Positions 1 to 7,047 of a stretch of DNA of 10,158 nt are shown piece by piece. The first letter of the stretch is position 1. Each line of letters opens with the position of its first letter. The translations under genes and the position numbers were made by a program. Location of the stretch: assembly GCA_030620125.1 (NCBI GenBank), contig JAUXFI010000059.1, forward strand, positions 1 through 10,158, read 5' to 3'. This DNA is from Anaerolineae bacterium. Lineage in GTDB: Bacteria > Chloroflexota > Anaerolineae > B4-G1. The notes beneath the pieces are model-generated. The model saw only the letters and a list, made by a program, of their open reading frames with translations, was not told the DNA's origin and searched no databases.

Positions 1-810
1 ATTGGGGGGCTGCTGGCCGCTCGGTCATACCTGTCCCTCTTTATCTGCGACGCGGTCGCCAGCCTGATCACCGCCGGCATCGTGGCCCTGGCGATACGGG
101 AGACCCGGCCCGCTCCCCGCGCGGGCGAACCTGAGCAGACGATGGCCCAGACCTTTGGCGGCTACCGGGACGTGTTGCGGGACGGGACCTTTGTCCTGTT
201 CATCGGGGCCTGCATCCTGATGACGCTCGTCTACATGCAGATGAACACCACGCTGGCCGTCTATCTGCGGGATACCTGCTCCATCTCCGCACAGGGCTTT
301 GGCTACATTATCAGCCTCAACGCGGCGATAGTCGTCCTGTTCCAGTTCTCTATCACGCGCTGGATCGCCAGGTACAGGCCGCTGATCGTGATAGCCGTGG
401 GCGCGCTGCTGTACGCCGTCGGATTCAGTTTATACGGCTTCGTCTCAGCCTACATCTTTTTCCTGGCGGCGATGGTCATTATCACCATCGGTGAGATGAT
501 GACCGCCCCGACCTCCCAGGCGCTGGCAGCCCAGTTCGCGCCCGAGGACATGCGGGGGCGGTACATGGCGGTGTACGGGTTCAGTTGGGTGATTCCGATG
601 GCCGTGGGGCCGCTCCTGGCCGGGTTGATCATGGACAACACTGACCCGCGCTGGGTCTGGTACGCCGCCGGGATAGTGGGACTGGCCGCGGCCGTGGCGT
701 TCGCTCTATTGCAACGCCGGGTCGAACGACCGGCCAAGCAGGCAGTCCAGGCAACTGCGGTCGCCACTTCCGTCCGGTGTAGGGAGATGCAGAGCCAGGC
801 GGCCGAGTGA
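1..810 (+). CDS. MFS transporter, C-terminal half (5' end cut by window)
   Basis: This is a major facilitator superfamily permease that would move a small solute across the inner membrane; the substrate cannot be told. The frame is open from base 1 and gives 269 residues to TGA at 808-810. An internal GTG at 82 is not a credible start, because the hydrophobic helix before it is in frame. Helices run from TM6 (about residues 9-32), through a charged central loop (RETRPAPR, about 33-60), to TM7-TM12 (about 62-85, 98-120, 124-145, 147-170, 186-205 and 217-237). The loop PEDMRGRYMAVYGF, about residues 181-194, is the typical MFS motif-A-like repeat of the second half. The tail is hydrophilic. The next gene begins 32 bases downstream on the same strand, so the two may be co-transcribed. 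Family call is firm; substrate unknown. Confidence 0.9.
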   Translation: MGGLLAARSYLSLFICDAVASLITAGIVALAIRETRPAPRAGEPEQTMAQTFGGYRDVLRDGTFVLFIGACILMTLVYMQMNTTLAVYLRDTCSISAQGFGYIISLNAAIVVLFQFSITRWIARYRPLIVIAVGALLYAVGFSLYGFVSAYIFFLAAMVIITIGEMMTAPTSQALAAQFAPEDMRGRYMAVYGFSWVIPMAVGPLLAGLIMDNTDPRWVWYAAGIVGLAAAVAFALLQRRVERPAKQAVQATAVATSVRCREMQSQAAE

Positions 811-842
811 ACGACAACTTGCCGAACTTGTAGGAGGAATTC

Positions 843-1397
843 ATGGAAGAGCGTCTGCGGATACTGGAATTGATCAAGACGGGAGAGATCGACGTCGAGG
901 AGGGGGTACGGCGGCTGGAGGCTTTGACGGAGACCGCCAGACCACCGGAAGCACCGGCTGCCCCCGTCGCCCGCCCGACTTTCGTGCGCTGGGTGTGGCA
1001 GGCCGTGTCCTGGACGGGGATCGGGCTGATGGTGTGCGGGGGAGTGCTGGTGACCGCTGTCCAGGCTGAAGCAGTCGCCGCCGGGTGGTTGACCTGGGGC
1101 TGGCTGCTCCTCGCCTTCGGCGTGCTGGGGTTGGCGCTGGGCTGGTGGTTGCAGCGTGCTCACTGGTTTTTCCTGCGGGTGCGGCAGGCTGATGGACCCA
1201 ACATCTCTCTTGCCCTGCCGCTGGGTCTCATCGCCTGGGTACTGCGCATCCTCCGTCCCTTCGTCCCCCAGATTGAGGAGACGGGGGCAGACGAGCTGAT
1301 CCTGGCATTGCGGGAAGAAGCGCGAGGTGGATGCCCCCTCGTCGTGGAGGTGGACGAGGGAGAGGATGGAGAGCAAGTACAAATCTATTTTGGTTAG
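843..1397 (+). CDS. SHOCT-like domain protein with transmembrane hairpin (paralogue 1 of 3)
   Basis: A 184-residue protein of unknown biochemical role. Residues 1-30 form a short helical hairpin (EERLRILELIKTGEIDVEEG), the N-terminal SHOCT-like module found in YvlB/DUF2089-type proteins. An Ala/Pro linker follows, then two membrane helices at about 52-74 and 82-103, each rich in Trp, Gly and Leu. The C-terminal module (about 108-184) has the pattern ISLALPLGLIAW and ends in VEVDEGEDGEQVQIYFG. That ending matches the C-termini of the next two genes, so all three are paralogues. The ATG at 843 is preceded by a strong AGGAGG (832-837) five bases away. The stop TAG (1395-1397) overlaps the ribosome binding site of the next gene, indicating one operon. 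A membrane-bound regulator or assembly factor is possible, but nothing here shows its function. Confidence 0.82.
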   Translation: MEERLRILELIKTGEIDVEEGVRRLEALTETARPPEAPAAPVARPTFVRWVWQAVSWTGIGLMVCGGVLVTAVQAEAVAAGWLTWGWLLLAFGVLGLALGWWLQRAHWFFLRVRQADGPNISLALPLGLIAWVLRILRPFVPQIEETGADELILALREEARGGCPLVVEVDEGEDGEQVQIYFG

Positions 1398-1407
1398 GAG
1401 GTGGAGC

Positions 1408-1788
1408 ATGACAACGACAGGCGAAGAACGGTTAAAGATCCTCCAGATGCTGGACGAGGGCAAAGTCACGGCGGACGAGGCGGCCACTCTGCTGCGAGCA
1501 CTGGAAGGGGCGCGGCCCGCTACGCCGGCAGCGTCGGCGCAGGCCGGGGAAAAAAAGTTCCTCCGCATCCAGGTGACCAACCTGACATCGGGCACGGCGA
1601 AGGTGAACGTGACGGTTCCGATGGGCCTGGTGGGCGCGGGGTTGCGTATGGCAGAGCGGTTCGCCCCGCAGTTCGAAGGCTTTGACATGCAGGAACTGGA
1701 GGAATTGCTCGCCAGCGGCGCAGGCGGCAAACTCGTGGAGGTGATAGACGAGGAGGATAACGAGAGGGTGGAGATCTATGTCGAGTAG
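1408..1788 (+). CDS. SHOCT-like domain protein, soluble (paralogue 2 of 3)
   Basis: A 126-residue soluble protein. Residues 6-34 are the SHOCT-like hairpin (EERLKILQMLDEGKVTADEA), 35-48 an Ala/Pro linker, and 50-126 a C-terminal module starting FLRIQVTNLTSGTAKVNV and ending EEDNERVEIYVE. No signal peptide or membrane helix is present. ATG 1408 is chosen over an upstream in-frame start at 1327, because that start lies deep in the preceding gene while TAGGAGG (1395-1401) sits at the right distance from 1408. The C-terminal module aligns closely with the next gene and more loosely with the preceding one, which has a membrane hairpin inserted before it. Function unknown. Short SHOCT-like modules are generally thought to serve oligomerisation or protein contacts, which would suit interacting paralogues. 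Confidence 0.82.
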   Translation: MTTTGEERLKILQMLDEGKVTADEAATLLRALEGARPATPAASAQAGEKKFLRIQVTNLTSGTAKVNVTVPMGLVGAGLRMAERFAPQFEGFDMQELEELLASGAGGKLVEVIDEEDNERVEIYVE

Positions 1789-1789
1789 G

Positions 1790-1817
1790 TTGTAAGCACC
1801 GAAGAATGTGCTAAAAT
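1790..1817 (+). promoter_or_regulatory. possible promoter upstream of the third SHOCT-like gene
   Basis: TTGTAA (1790-1795) and TAAAAT (1812-1817) are 16 bases apart in a short AT-rich stretch within GC-rich DNA. The predicted start of transcription (about 1824) would fall on the ribosome binding site, giving a very short leader. The gene may equally be read through from upstream, so this is a weak call. Confidence 0.35.
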
Positions 1818-1836
1818 ATGCCCCTGGAGGTGTCGG

Positions 1837-2214
1837 ATGGCTATGGCGAAAGAACGGATGCAGATTCTGAATATGATTGAGAACGGTCAGATCACCGCCG
1901 GGGAGGGAGCCCAACTACTGGCGGCTCTGCAGGAAGGGGATCGCCGAGAGCAAGACTACCAGCCGGACAGCCGGGGGAGGGAGCCGCGCAGGCTTCGCGT
2001 TCGAGTGACCGACCTGAACACGGGCAGGAACAAGGTCAACATCAACCTGCCCTGGAGCCTGGTCAGCGTGGGTACCAAGATGGGGGCTCGCTTCGCGCCT
2101 GCGGAGATCAACCTGGAAGAGATCATGGAAGCCATCCAAGCCGGCGCCAAAGGCAAGATCGTGGACGTGGAGGATGTAGAGGATAACGAGCGGGTAGAGA
2201 TCTTTGTAGAGTGA
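1837..2214 (+). CDS. SHOCT-like domain protein, soluble (paralogue 3 of 3)
   Basis: A 125-residue soluble protein built like its upstream neighbour. Residues 4-33 are the SHOCT-like hairpin (KERMQILNMIENGQITAGEG), then comes a polar Arg/Asp-rich linker (about 34-51), then the C-terminal module from RLRVRVTDLNTGRNKVNI to EDNERVEIFVE. ATG 1837 has CTGGAGGTG (1823-1831) upstream. ATG 1843, in the same frame, is a possible alternative with poorer spacing. The C-terminal modules of this protein and paralogue 2 share the NKVNI/AKVNV strand, the RFAP turn and the DNERVEI ending, so they arose by tandem duplication. The TGA stop (2212-2214) lies inside the 14-bp inverted repeat described next. Function unknown. 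Confidence 0.82.
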   Translation: MAMAKERMQILNMIENGQITAGEGAQLLAALQEGDRREQDYQPDSRGREPRRLRVRVTDLNTGRNKVNINLPWSLVSVGTKMGARFAPAEINLEEIMEAIQAGAKGKIVDVEDVEDNERVEIFVE

Positions 2215-2251
2215 AACGTGAAACGTTATTTCACCTTACGTTTCACGTTTC
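2213..2251. repeat. 14-bp perfect inverted repeat made of tandem GTGAAAC units, possible two-way terminator
   Basis: GAAACGTGAAACGT (2213-2226) and ACGTTTCACGTTTC (2238-2251) are exact reverse complements separated by 11 bases. The left arm is part of two tandem copies of the 7-mer GTGAAAC (2211-2217, 2218-2224). The element fills the gap between two convergent genes whose stops are at 2214 and 2257. It could form a strong stem in either transcript, but no T run follows on either strand, so it is not a textbook intrinsic terminator. It may instead block readthrough, protect 3' ends, or be a dispersed genomic repeat. Confidence 0.75.
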
Positions 2252-2256
2252 GTGCG

Positions 2257-5200
2257 TCAGGTGATCAAGCGGCGCAGCACCATAAGCGTCAAGTCATCGG
2301 AGGGAGGGGTGTCGCCGACGAAGGCGAGCACCGAGTTGTCAATACCGTCCAGCATCGCCTGGGCCGAACCTCCGCCGGCGGCGGCCTGGATGGTTGTCTG
2401 CAGACGTTCTACGCCGTAGATGTCATCCTGTGGAGAAAACGCCTCTGTGACGCCGTCGGTGTAAAAAATCAAATAGTCGCCCGGCTCCAGGGAGACGACC
2501 CGCCCCTCCAGTCGCGTCCCCTCCAGCACGCCAAGCGCCATTCCCCCTTTGACGAACGGTTCCAGTTCCCCTGTGCGCGACCGCAACAGCAGCGGCGGAT
2601 TGTGCCCGGCGCTGGCGTAGGCCAACTCGCCTGTTCCCAGTGATAGAATCGCGTAGACGGCGGTGACGAACATGCCGTGTTGGGCATCGGGCACCAGCAG
2701 ATCATTGACGCGAGTCAGGGCGGCGGCTGGCGATTGTTCTTCCAGCGCGGCCGCTCGCACCAGCGCCCGCGTGAGCGCCATGAAGAGAGCGGCCGGCATG
2801 CCCTTGTCGGCCACGTCGGCGATGACCAGCCCCAGTCGCCCGCCGGGCAGCTCAAAAAAGTCGTAGAAATCGCCTGCTACCTGGCGAGCAGCACGCCATA
2901 GGACGGCCAATTCCCATCCTGGCAGGTGAGGCAACTGGCTGGGCATAAAGGTCTGCTGGATTTCGTGGGCGAGTTGCAGTTCGCGCTCCAGTCGCTCGCG
3001 TTCGGCCATTTCTTGCTGAAGCAGGTCGTTTTGTACGGCCAGGGCCGCCTGGTGCGCGATGCCTGTGATGATCTCTAGTCGCCTGCCGCTGAAACCACGC
3101 GACGTGTCGGCTTCCTCCAACAGCATCGCTCCGAGCACATCGCCCTTCACCGAGAGCGGGACAGCCAGCAACGGACGAGGTTCCCCCTGTGTGTACTCGG
3201 CGAAATCGGCTGCAAAGTCGGGCGGAATCAGGCCATCCTCTCTGGAGTGGACGATCAAGCTATCACGCTCGCGGACGGCGTCGAGGAGAGGAAAGTCGCC
3301 GGGCGCGTAGCGCCGGGCCAGGAGAGTTGTCTCCACGTCATGGGGGACCCCGTAGACCTGCGCCGGTCGGAAGACAGATCGCCCGTCGTCCCACAGGAAT
3401 ATGGCGCACCGCTCCACGCCTATCAGGAGGGGCGTGATACGAACGATGGCGCTCAGGATTTCGTCCAGATCGTTAAAGCTGACTACCGCCTGGACTACCT
3501 GGAGCAAGGCCGCCGACACGTAGGCTTCTTCCTGCCGCGCTTCCAGCAGGCGAGCGTTTTCGACGGCGGACGCCGTCTGGTAGGCGATGCCCCGGATGAT
3601 CGCCAGCCGTTCGTCGTCGAGTCCCCCCAGGTCACTGACCTCGGGCCAGTCACCTCGGTAGTCAACCAGCATCGCTCCCAGCACCTCACCACGAGCGAGC
3701 AACGGCAGCAGTAACTGCGACTCAATGTCGAGCGCGGCGACCACCGTCCCGGACAGCCGGGGGTCAGCAGCCGCGTCGCGGATGAAGACAGGTTCCTTGA
3801 CGAGCCATAAGCGGTCGAGGGCTGGCACGTCGCCCGGCGAGATGCGCCACTGGTCGAAGGCAGCCTGCTGCGCTGGGGTGAGGCCATAAGCAGCGGCTGG
3901 CGTGAAAGCTGCGGCACATTCATCCCACAGGAGGAGGGCGCAGCGGTCCACGCCGACCAGCATCGGCGCGAGGCGAACCACGGTCTGGAGTACCTGGTCG
4001 AGGGTGGTCAGCGATTGGGTGGCTTCGGCCACCTGGAGCAGCACCGTCGAGACGTAGGCTTGCTCCTGGGCCGCCTGGTAGAGGCGGGTGTTTTCGATGG
4101 CAACGGCGGCGTAGCTGGCGAAGGCGGCCGTCATCGCCCTGGACTCAGCCCCATAGCGTCCGGGGGTGCGGTGAGCCAGGGTCAGCAATCCCAGCCGCCG
4201 GTCGCCGATGCGCAGCGGCACGGCAATAGCGGAGTAGTCGGGCGGAAACTCTAGGGCGGCTCCCAGTGGCTCGAAAGGAGACTGCGGGGTGCGGATGGTG
4301 GGCTGGTCGGCGTGCAGTGCTTGATGTAGCCAGGGTGCGGCGTCAGGTGGGAAATTGCTGGCACACACTTCCGCCGCGTATCCATAAACTGCGGCCAGAT
4401 GGAGGTCTTCATCGCGCAAGAGCCAGATGGCGGCCACATCGCAGGGAAGGTTGTGCTCCAACTCGGTCAGGATGGCCTTGAGCACCTGGTCAAGGGCCAC
4501 ATCGGCGGACAGGAGGCCGGCCACTTCGCGTAGGCTGTCGGCGACCCGGCGGCGCCAGCGTTCCGAGTGATAAAGGTTCGCGTTACGAATGGCGATGGCG
4601 ATGCTATTGGCCAGGGCTTCAAACAGGAAGAGGTCGTCGTCGCCAAAGGCATCCCGGCGGTCGCTCTGCACGTCGAGCACACCCAGCACTTCGCCGCCAA
4701 AGACGAGAGGCACAGCCAGTTCGGCATGGGCCTCGGCCTCCGAGAACTCTGAAGGGCAATGGCGGGAATCGCGGCTCAAGTCGTTGATGAGTATCGCCTC
4801 TCCGTGGCGGACCACCCAGGGGACGATGCCCTCGGGATCGTCCAGCCTACAGATCAGACCTTCTTCCTGCAAGGCTTTGCCGCGGGGACCACTGCCCGCC
4901 CGGTAGACGATCCGCCGCCGGGCTGGGCTCACGGTGAGAAGGTGCACGAAGGGGTAACCAAACTGTTTGCAAACGAGTTTCACAACTCGGTCGAGGAGAG
5001 TATCCAGATCAAGGATGGAGGCGACGGCGTGACCAACCTCGGCCACGGCTGAGAGCTGATCGGCGCGGCGCCGGAGGGTCTCGTGGAGGCGGGTGTCCTC
5101 CACAGCGAGGGCGATATTGTCGGCCAAAGCACGCAGAACGAGCAAGTCCGTCTCGTCGAAACGCTGCGGCTGGTCACTCTGCACGTCGAGCACGCCCAGC

Positions 5201-6030
5201 AAGCGACTTTCGATCTTGAGCGGCAGGGCCACCTCGGAGCGGGTCTCGGGCAATGCGCACACGTAGCGATAGTTGGGTTCGCGGCTCACGTCGTTGGCCA
5301 GGATTTCCACACCGGTGTGCGCCACGCGACCGATGATCCCCTGCCCAAGCTGAACCTGTAGGGAGGAAGGCAATTCGCCCCGGTCAGGCTGGGGACGGTC
5401 GGGCTGACCGGCGCTAGCCCGCATGTGCAGAATCTCCCGGCCCGGCTCCAGAATGAAGAGGGCCACGTAATAATACTTGAAGGTGTTGAGGATAAGGCGC
5501 GTCACGCGGCGGGAGAGTTCGTCCAGGTCGAGGACGTTGGCGACCTGACAACTGACACTGCGCACCAGCGAGAGTTGCTCGACCCGCCAGCGCTCAATCG
5601 CCACCTGGCGGGCGGACTGCAAGGCGACGGCCGATTGTGTGGCCAGGCCATTGAGGAGATCGAGATCACCACCGCTGAAAGGCGGGCCGTCGGGCCGCGA
5701 TATCTCCAACACACCCAGGACTGTATCCTGCGCAAGCAACGGTAGAGCGACTGCCGGCGCGATCCCCTTTTCGACCTCCCCGCTATTGAGGGCGCGGCGC
5801 ATCAAGTCGGAGGGGGGCTCGGCGGGAAACGGAGTCAGTTCCTCCGAGCCTGGCAGCCGGTGTAACGCCTCGCTCAACCAGAGGTCGGCCTGTCCCCCCA
5901 CCAGGCGGGCAGCCGTTTCCACGATGAGTTCGCGCTGGGCTACTACCGTGGGTTGGGCCGTCAGTTGCTCGCCCAGGTTGAGGAGTTGCTGCCACTTTGG
6001 GCTTTCGACCTGCCGGGCTTGGCCGCTCAA
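2257..6030 (-). CDS. Multi-GAF PP2C-type serine phosphatase (SpoIIE/RsbU family)
   Basis: A 1257-residue cytoplasmic phosphatase predicted to dephosphorylate the STAS antagonist encoded two genes upstream, so relieving anti-sigma inhibition. Six GAF-like units are visible: a weak one at about 27-140, then about 165-311, 340-483, 510-645, 656-833 and 834-1000. A charged helix (about 1002-1028, ERERLERELQLAHEIQQ) joins them to the catalytic domain (1035-1257). That domain keeps the metal-binding and core motifs: GDFYD (1053-1057), ADVADKGMPAAL (1071-1082), AGHNPPLLL (1141-1149), YTDGVTEA (1190-1197) and PSDDLTLMVLR (1243-1253). There is no membrane helix, so the inputs are probably soluble ligands or partner proteins. 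The start is TTG (6030-6028): GGAAGAGG lies just upstream, the next Met is residue 77, and an in-frame TAA precedes it. TTG overlaps the stop of the preceding gene as TTGA, suggesting coupled translation. Ligands unknown. Confidence 0.93.
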   Translation of the reverse strand: MSGQARQVESPKWQQLLNLGEQLTAQPTVVAQRELIVETAARLVGGQADLWLSEALHRLPGSEELTPFPAEPPSDLMRRALNSGEVEKGIAPAVALPLLAQDTVLGVLEISRPDGPPFSGGDLDLLNGLATQSAVALQSARQVAIERWRVEQLSLVRSVSCQVANVLDLDELSRRVTRLILNTFKYYYVALFILEPGREILHMRASAGQPDRPQPDRGELPSSLQVQLGQGIIGRVAHTGVEILANDVSREPNYRYVCALPETRSEVALPLKIESRLLGVLDVQSDQPQRFDETDLLVLRALADNIALAVEDTRLHETLRRRADQLSAVAEVGHAVASILDLDTLLDRVVKLVCKQFGYPFVHLLTVSPARRRIVYRAGSGPRGKALQEEGLICRLDDPEGIVPWVVRHGEAILINDLSRDSRHCPSEFSEAEAHAELAVPLVFGGEVLGVLDVQSDRRDAFGDDDLFLFEALANSIAIAIRNANLYHSERWRRRVADSLREVAGLLSADVALDQVLKAILTELEHNLPCDVAAIWLLRDEDLHLAAVYGYAAEVCASNFPPDAAPWLHQALHADQPTIRTPQSPFEPLGAALEFPPDYSAIAVPLRIGDRRLGLLTLAHRTPGRYGAESRAMTAAFASYAAVAIENTRLYQAAQEQAYVSTVLLQVAEATQSLTTLDQVLQTVVRLAPMLVGVDRCALLLWDECAAAFTPAAAYGLTPAQQAAFDQWRISPGDVPALDRLWLVKEPVFIRDAAADPRLSGTVVAALDIESQLLLPLLARGEVLGAMLVDYRGDWPEVSDLGGLDDERLAIIRGIAYQTASAVENARLLEARQEEAYVSAALLQVVQAVVSFNDLDEILSAIVRITPLLIGVERCAIFLWDDGRSVFRPAQVYGVPHDVETTLLARRYAPGDFPLLDAVRERDSLIVHSREDGLIPPDFAADFAEYTQGEPRPLLAVPLSVKGDVLGAMLLEEADTSRGFSGRRLEIITGIAHQAALAVQNDLLQQEMAERERLERELQLAHEIQQTFMPSQLPHLPGWELAVLWRAARQVAGDFYDFFELPGGRLGLVIADVADKGMPAALFMALTRALVRAAALEEQSPAAALTRVNDLLVPDAQHGMFVTAVYAILSLGTGELAYASAGHNPPLLLRSRTGELEPFVKGGMALGVLEGTRLEGRVVSLEPGDYLIFYTDGVTEAFSPQDDIYGVERLQTTIQAAAGGGSAQAMLDGIDNSVLAFVGDTPPSDDLTLMVLRRLIT

Positions 6031-6473
6031 TTCGCCTCTTCCTTACGCTTCACCATCGTCAATACGTTGCCCGAATCGGGTACATGCTCAAACCGAATTT
6101 CGTCCATCAGTTTGCGCATAAAGTAGAGCCCCAGGCTACCAGCCTTGCGCTCCTCAAGGCTGGCGTGTGTGTCCGGTTCGGGTACGCTATCGGGGTCGAA
6201 GGGGCGGCCGTGGTCGCGAAGCGTAATGGTCAGCCCTGTGCTGTCAATTGCGCAGGTGCACTCAATGTCGCCGCGTCCTTCGCCACCATAAGCGTGTTCG
6301 ATGATGTTGGCAAAGGCTTCGTCCACTGCCATCTGCACCGCGTAGATGGCGCATTCGTCGAGGCCGGCGGTTTCAGCAGCGCGGGTAACGAATTGGCTGA
6401 CCCTGGCCAGGCTTTCGAACTGACCAGGAAACACGACCTTTGAGGTGCTGTGCTCGTCGGGCAATCCACTCAT
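6027..6473 (-). CDS. RsbW/SpoIIAB-type anti-sigma regulatory kinase
   Basis: A 148-residue GHKL-type serine kinase and anti-sigma factor of the HATPase_c_2 group. Proteins of this family bind a target, usually a sigma factor, and phosphorylate a STAS antagonist. The N box is DEAFANIIEHAY (51-62), with E52 and N56 as the usual catalytic and metal residues. The G1 motif is DHG (87-89) and the G2 region is GSLGLYFMRKLMD (112-124). GNVLTMVK (135-142) is the last strand. ATG 6473 is chosen because an in-frame TGA lies at 6485-6483. No good ribosome binding site is visible (upstream GAATTGGCCCC), and a six-codon mini-ORF ends in a four-base overlap with this ATG. The gene lies between the STAS gene and the phosphatase, the usual order of a partner-switching operon. 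The target is not encoded in the window. Confidence 0.92.
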   Translation of the reverse strand: MSGLPDEHSTSKVVFPGQFESLARVSQFVTRAAETAGLDECAIYAVQMAVDEAFANIIEHAYGGEGRGDIECTCAIDSTGLTITLRDHGRPFDPDSVPEPDTHASLEERKAGSLGLYFMRKLMDEIRFEHVPDSGNVLTMVKRKEEAN

Positions 6474-6508
6474 GGGGCCAATTCAAACATCCTACTCGGC
6501 ATCACAGA

Positions 6509-6544
6509 GCCGCCTCAACAACCCGTCTGGGCTCTTGAGGCGGC
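6509..6544 (-). promoter_or_regulatory. intra-operon hairpin between the STAS and RsbW-type genes
   Basis: GCCGCCTCAA (6509-6518) and TTGAGGCGGC (6535-6544) form a perfect 10-bp stem with a 16-base loop. Inside the loop, CCC (6522-6524) can pair with GGG (6529-6531). The element lies in the 122-base gap between the STAS gene (stop at 6596) and the kinase gene (start at 6473). No T run follows on the - strand. It could act as a partial terminator, an RNA stabiliser or an mRNA processing site that gives more STAS protein than kinase. The stem is certain; the role is inferred. Confidence 0.6.
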
Positions 6545-6595
6545 CCCGATGCACTGACGCTATTGGAGGGGCGTGTTCTGGACGAGCAACGGCTG

Positions 6596-6931
6596 CTAGA
6601 AACTCGCGACGGCCGCGGTATTGTCATCAAAGATCTTGAACAGAGGCACAAAGCCCGCCAGATCGAGAGCCTCGTAGACCCGCTCAGGTACGCCGGCCAG
6701 CACCAACTCCCCTCGATTCCAGCGCTTGCAGGTCTTTTGCGTGTCAATCATCACCCGCAGACCGGCACTGGAAACGAAATCCACACCACTCGTGTCAAAC
6801 ACGATTCTGAAGCGACCATTTTGGGTGATCGCGCCAAAAGCGTCCGCCAATTGAGGCGCGGTTTGGCTATCAATGCGGCCCATTGCTTCGATCAAATCGC
6901 AGCGCTTGAACTGGACGGTAGTGATTTCCAT
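6596..6931 (-). CDS. STAS-domain anti-sigma factor antagonist (SpoIIAA/RsbV type)
   Basis: A 111-residue single STAS domain, the normal length for the family. When unphosphorylated, such proteins bind the RsbW-type kinase and release its target; phosphorylation by the kinase switches them off, and the PP2C phosphatase resets them. The phosphorylation loop is VDFVSSAGLRVM (50-61). By alignment with the DSSG loop of SpoIIAA, S55 is the expected phosphoserine, with S54 beside it. The preceding strand is FRIVFDTSG (41-49), and LVLAGVPERVYEALDLAG (77-94) is the usual second half. ATG 6931 has a very strong AGGAGGTC ribosome binding site (6943-6936). A promoter lies about 60 bases upstream, making this the first gene of the operon. 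The strong start here and the weak one on the kinase gene fit a need for excess antagonist. Confidence 0.93.
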   Translation of the reverse strand: MEITTVQFKRCDLIEAMGRIDSQTAPQLADAFGAITQNGRFRIVFDTSGVDFVSSAGLRVMIDTQKTCKRWNRGELVLAGVPERVYEALDLAGFVPLFKIFDDNTAAVASF

Positions 6932-6990
6932 AATTGACCTCCTGTGTCTGTCTGCTATATTTTCAAGATACGCCTGGGATCCACAAAGTA

Positions 6991-7019
6991 ATTATATCAC
7001 AATCTCTGTCATAGAACAA
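6991..7019 (-). promoter_or_regulatory. extended -10 promoter of the partner-switching operon
   Basis: Read on the - strand, the sequence TGATATAAT (6999-6991) is a perfect TGnTATAAT extended -10. A poor -35, TTGTTC (7019-7014), lies 17 bases upstream, as expected for an extended -10 promoter. Transcription would start near 6984 and give a leader of about 50 bases before the STAS gene. It looks like a housekeeping (sigma-70 class) promoter, so this operon need not depend on the factor it controls. Confidence 0.7.
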
Positions 7020-7047
7020 AGATACCTCAATCACTACGTTACCGGGA

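Noticed and set aside
450..1730. 426-residue open frame on the - strand
   Set aside because: It lies antisense to the MFS gene and two SHOCT-like genes, and its translation is rich in His, Pro, Gln and Arg with no recognisable domain, as expected of a GC-rich shadow frame. The + strand genes have good ribosome binding sites and family matches.
2257..6030. Long + strand frames opposite the phosphatase, such as 5639-6121 and 3247-3714
   Set aside because: All are shadows of a single continuous 1257-codon gene with clear GAF and PP2C motifs; none shows a domain of its own.
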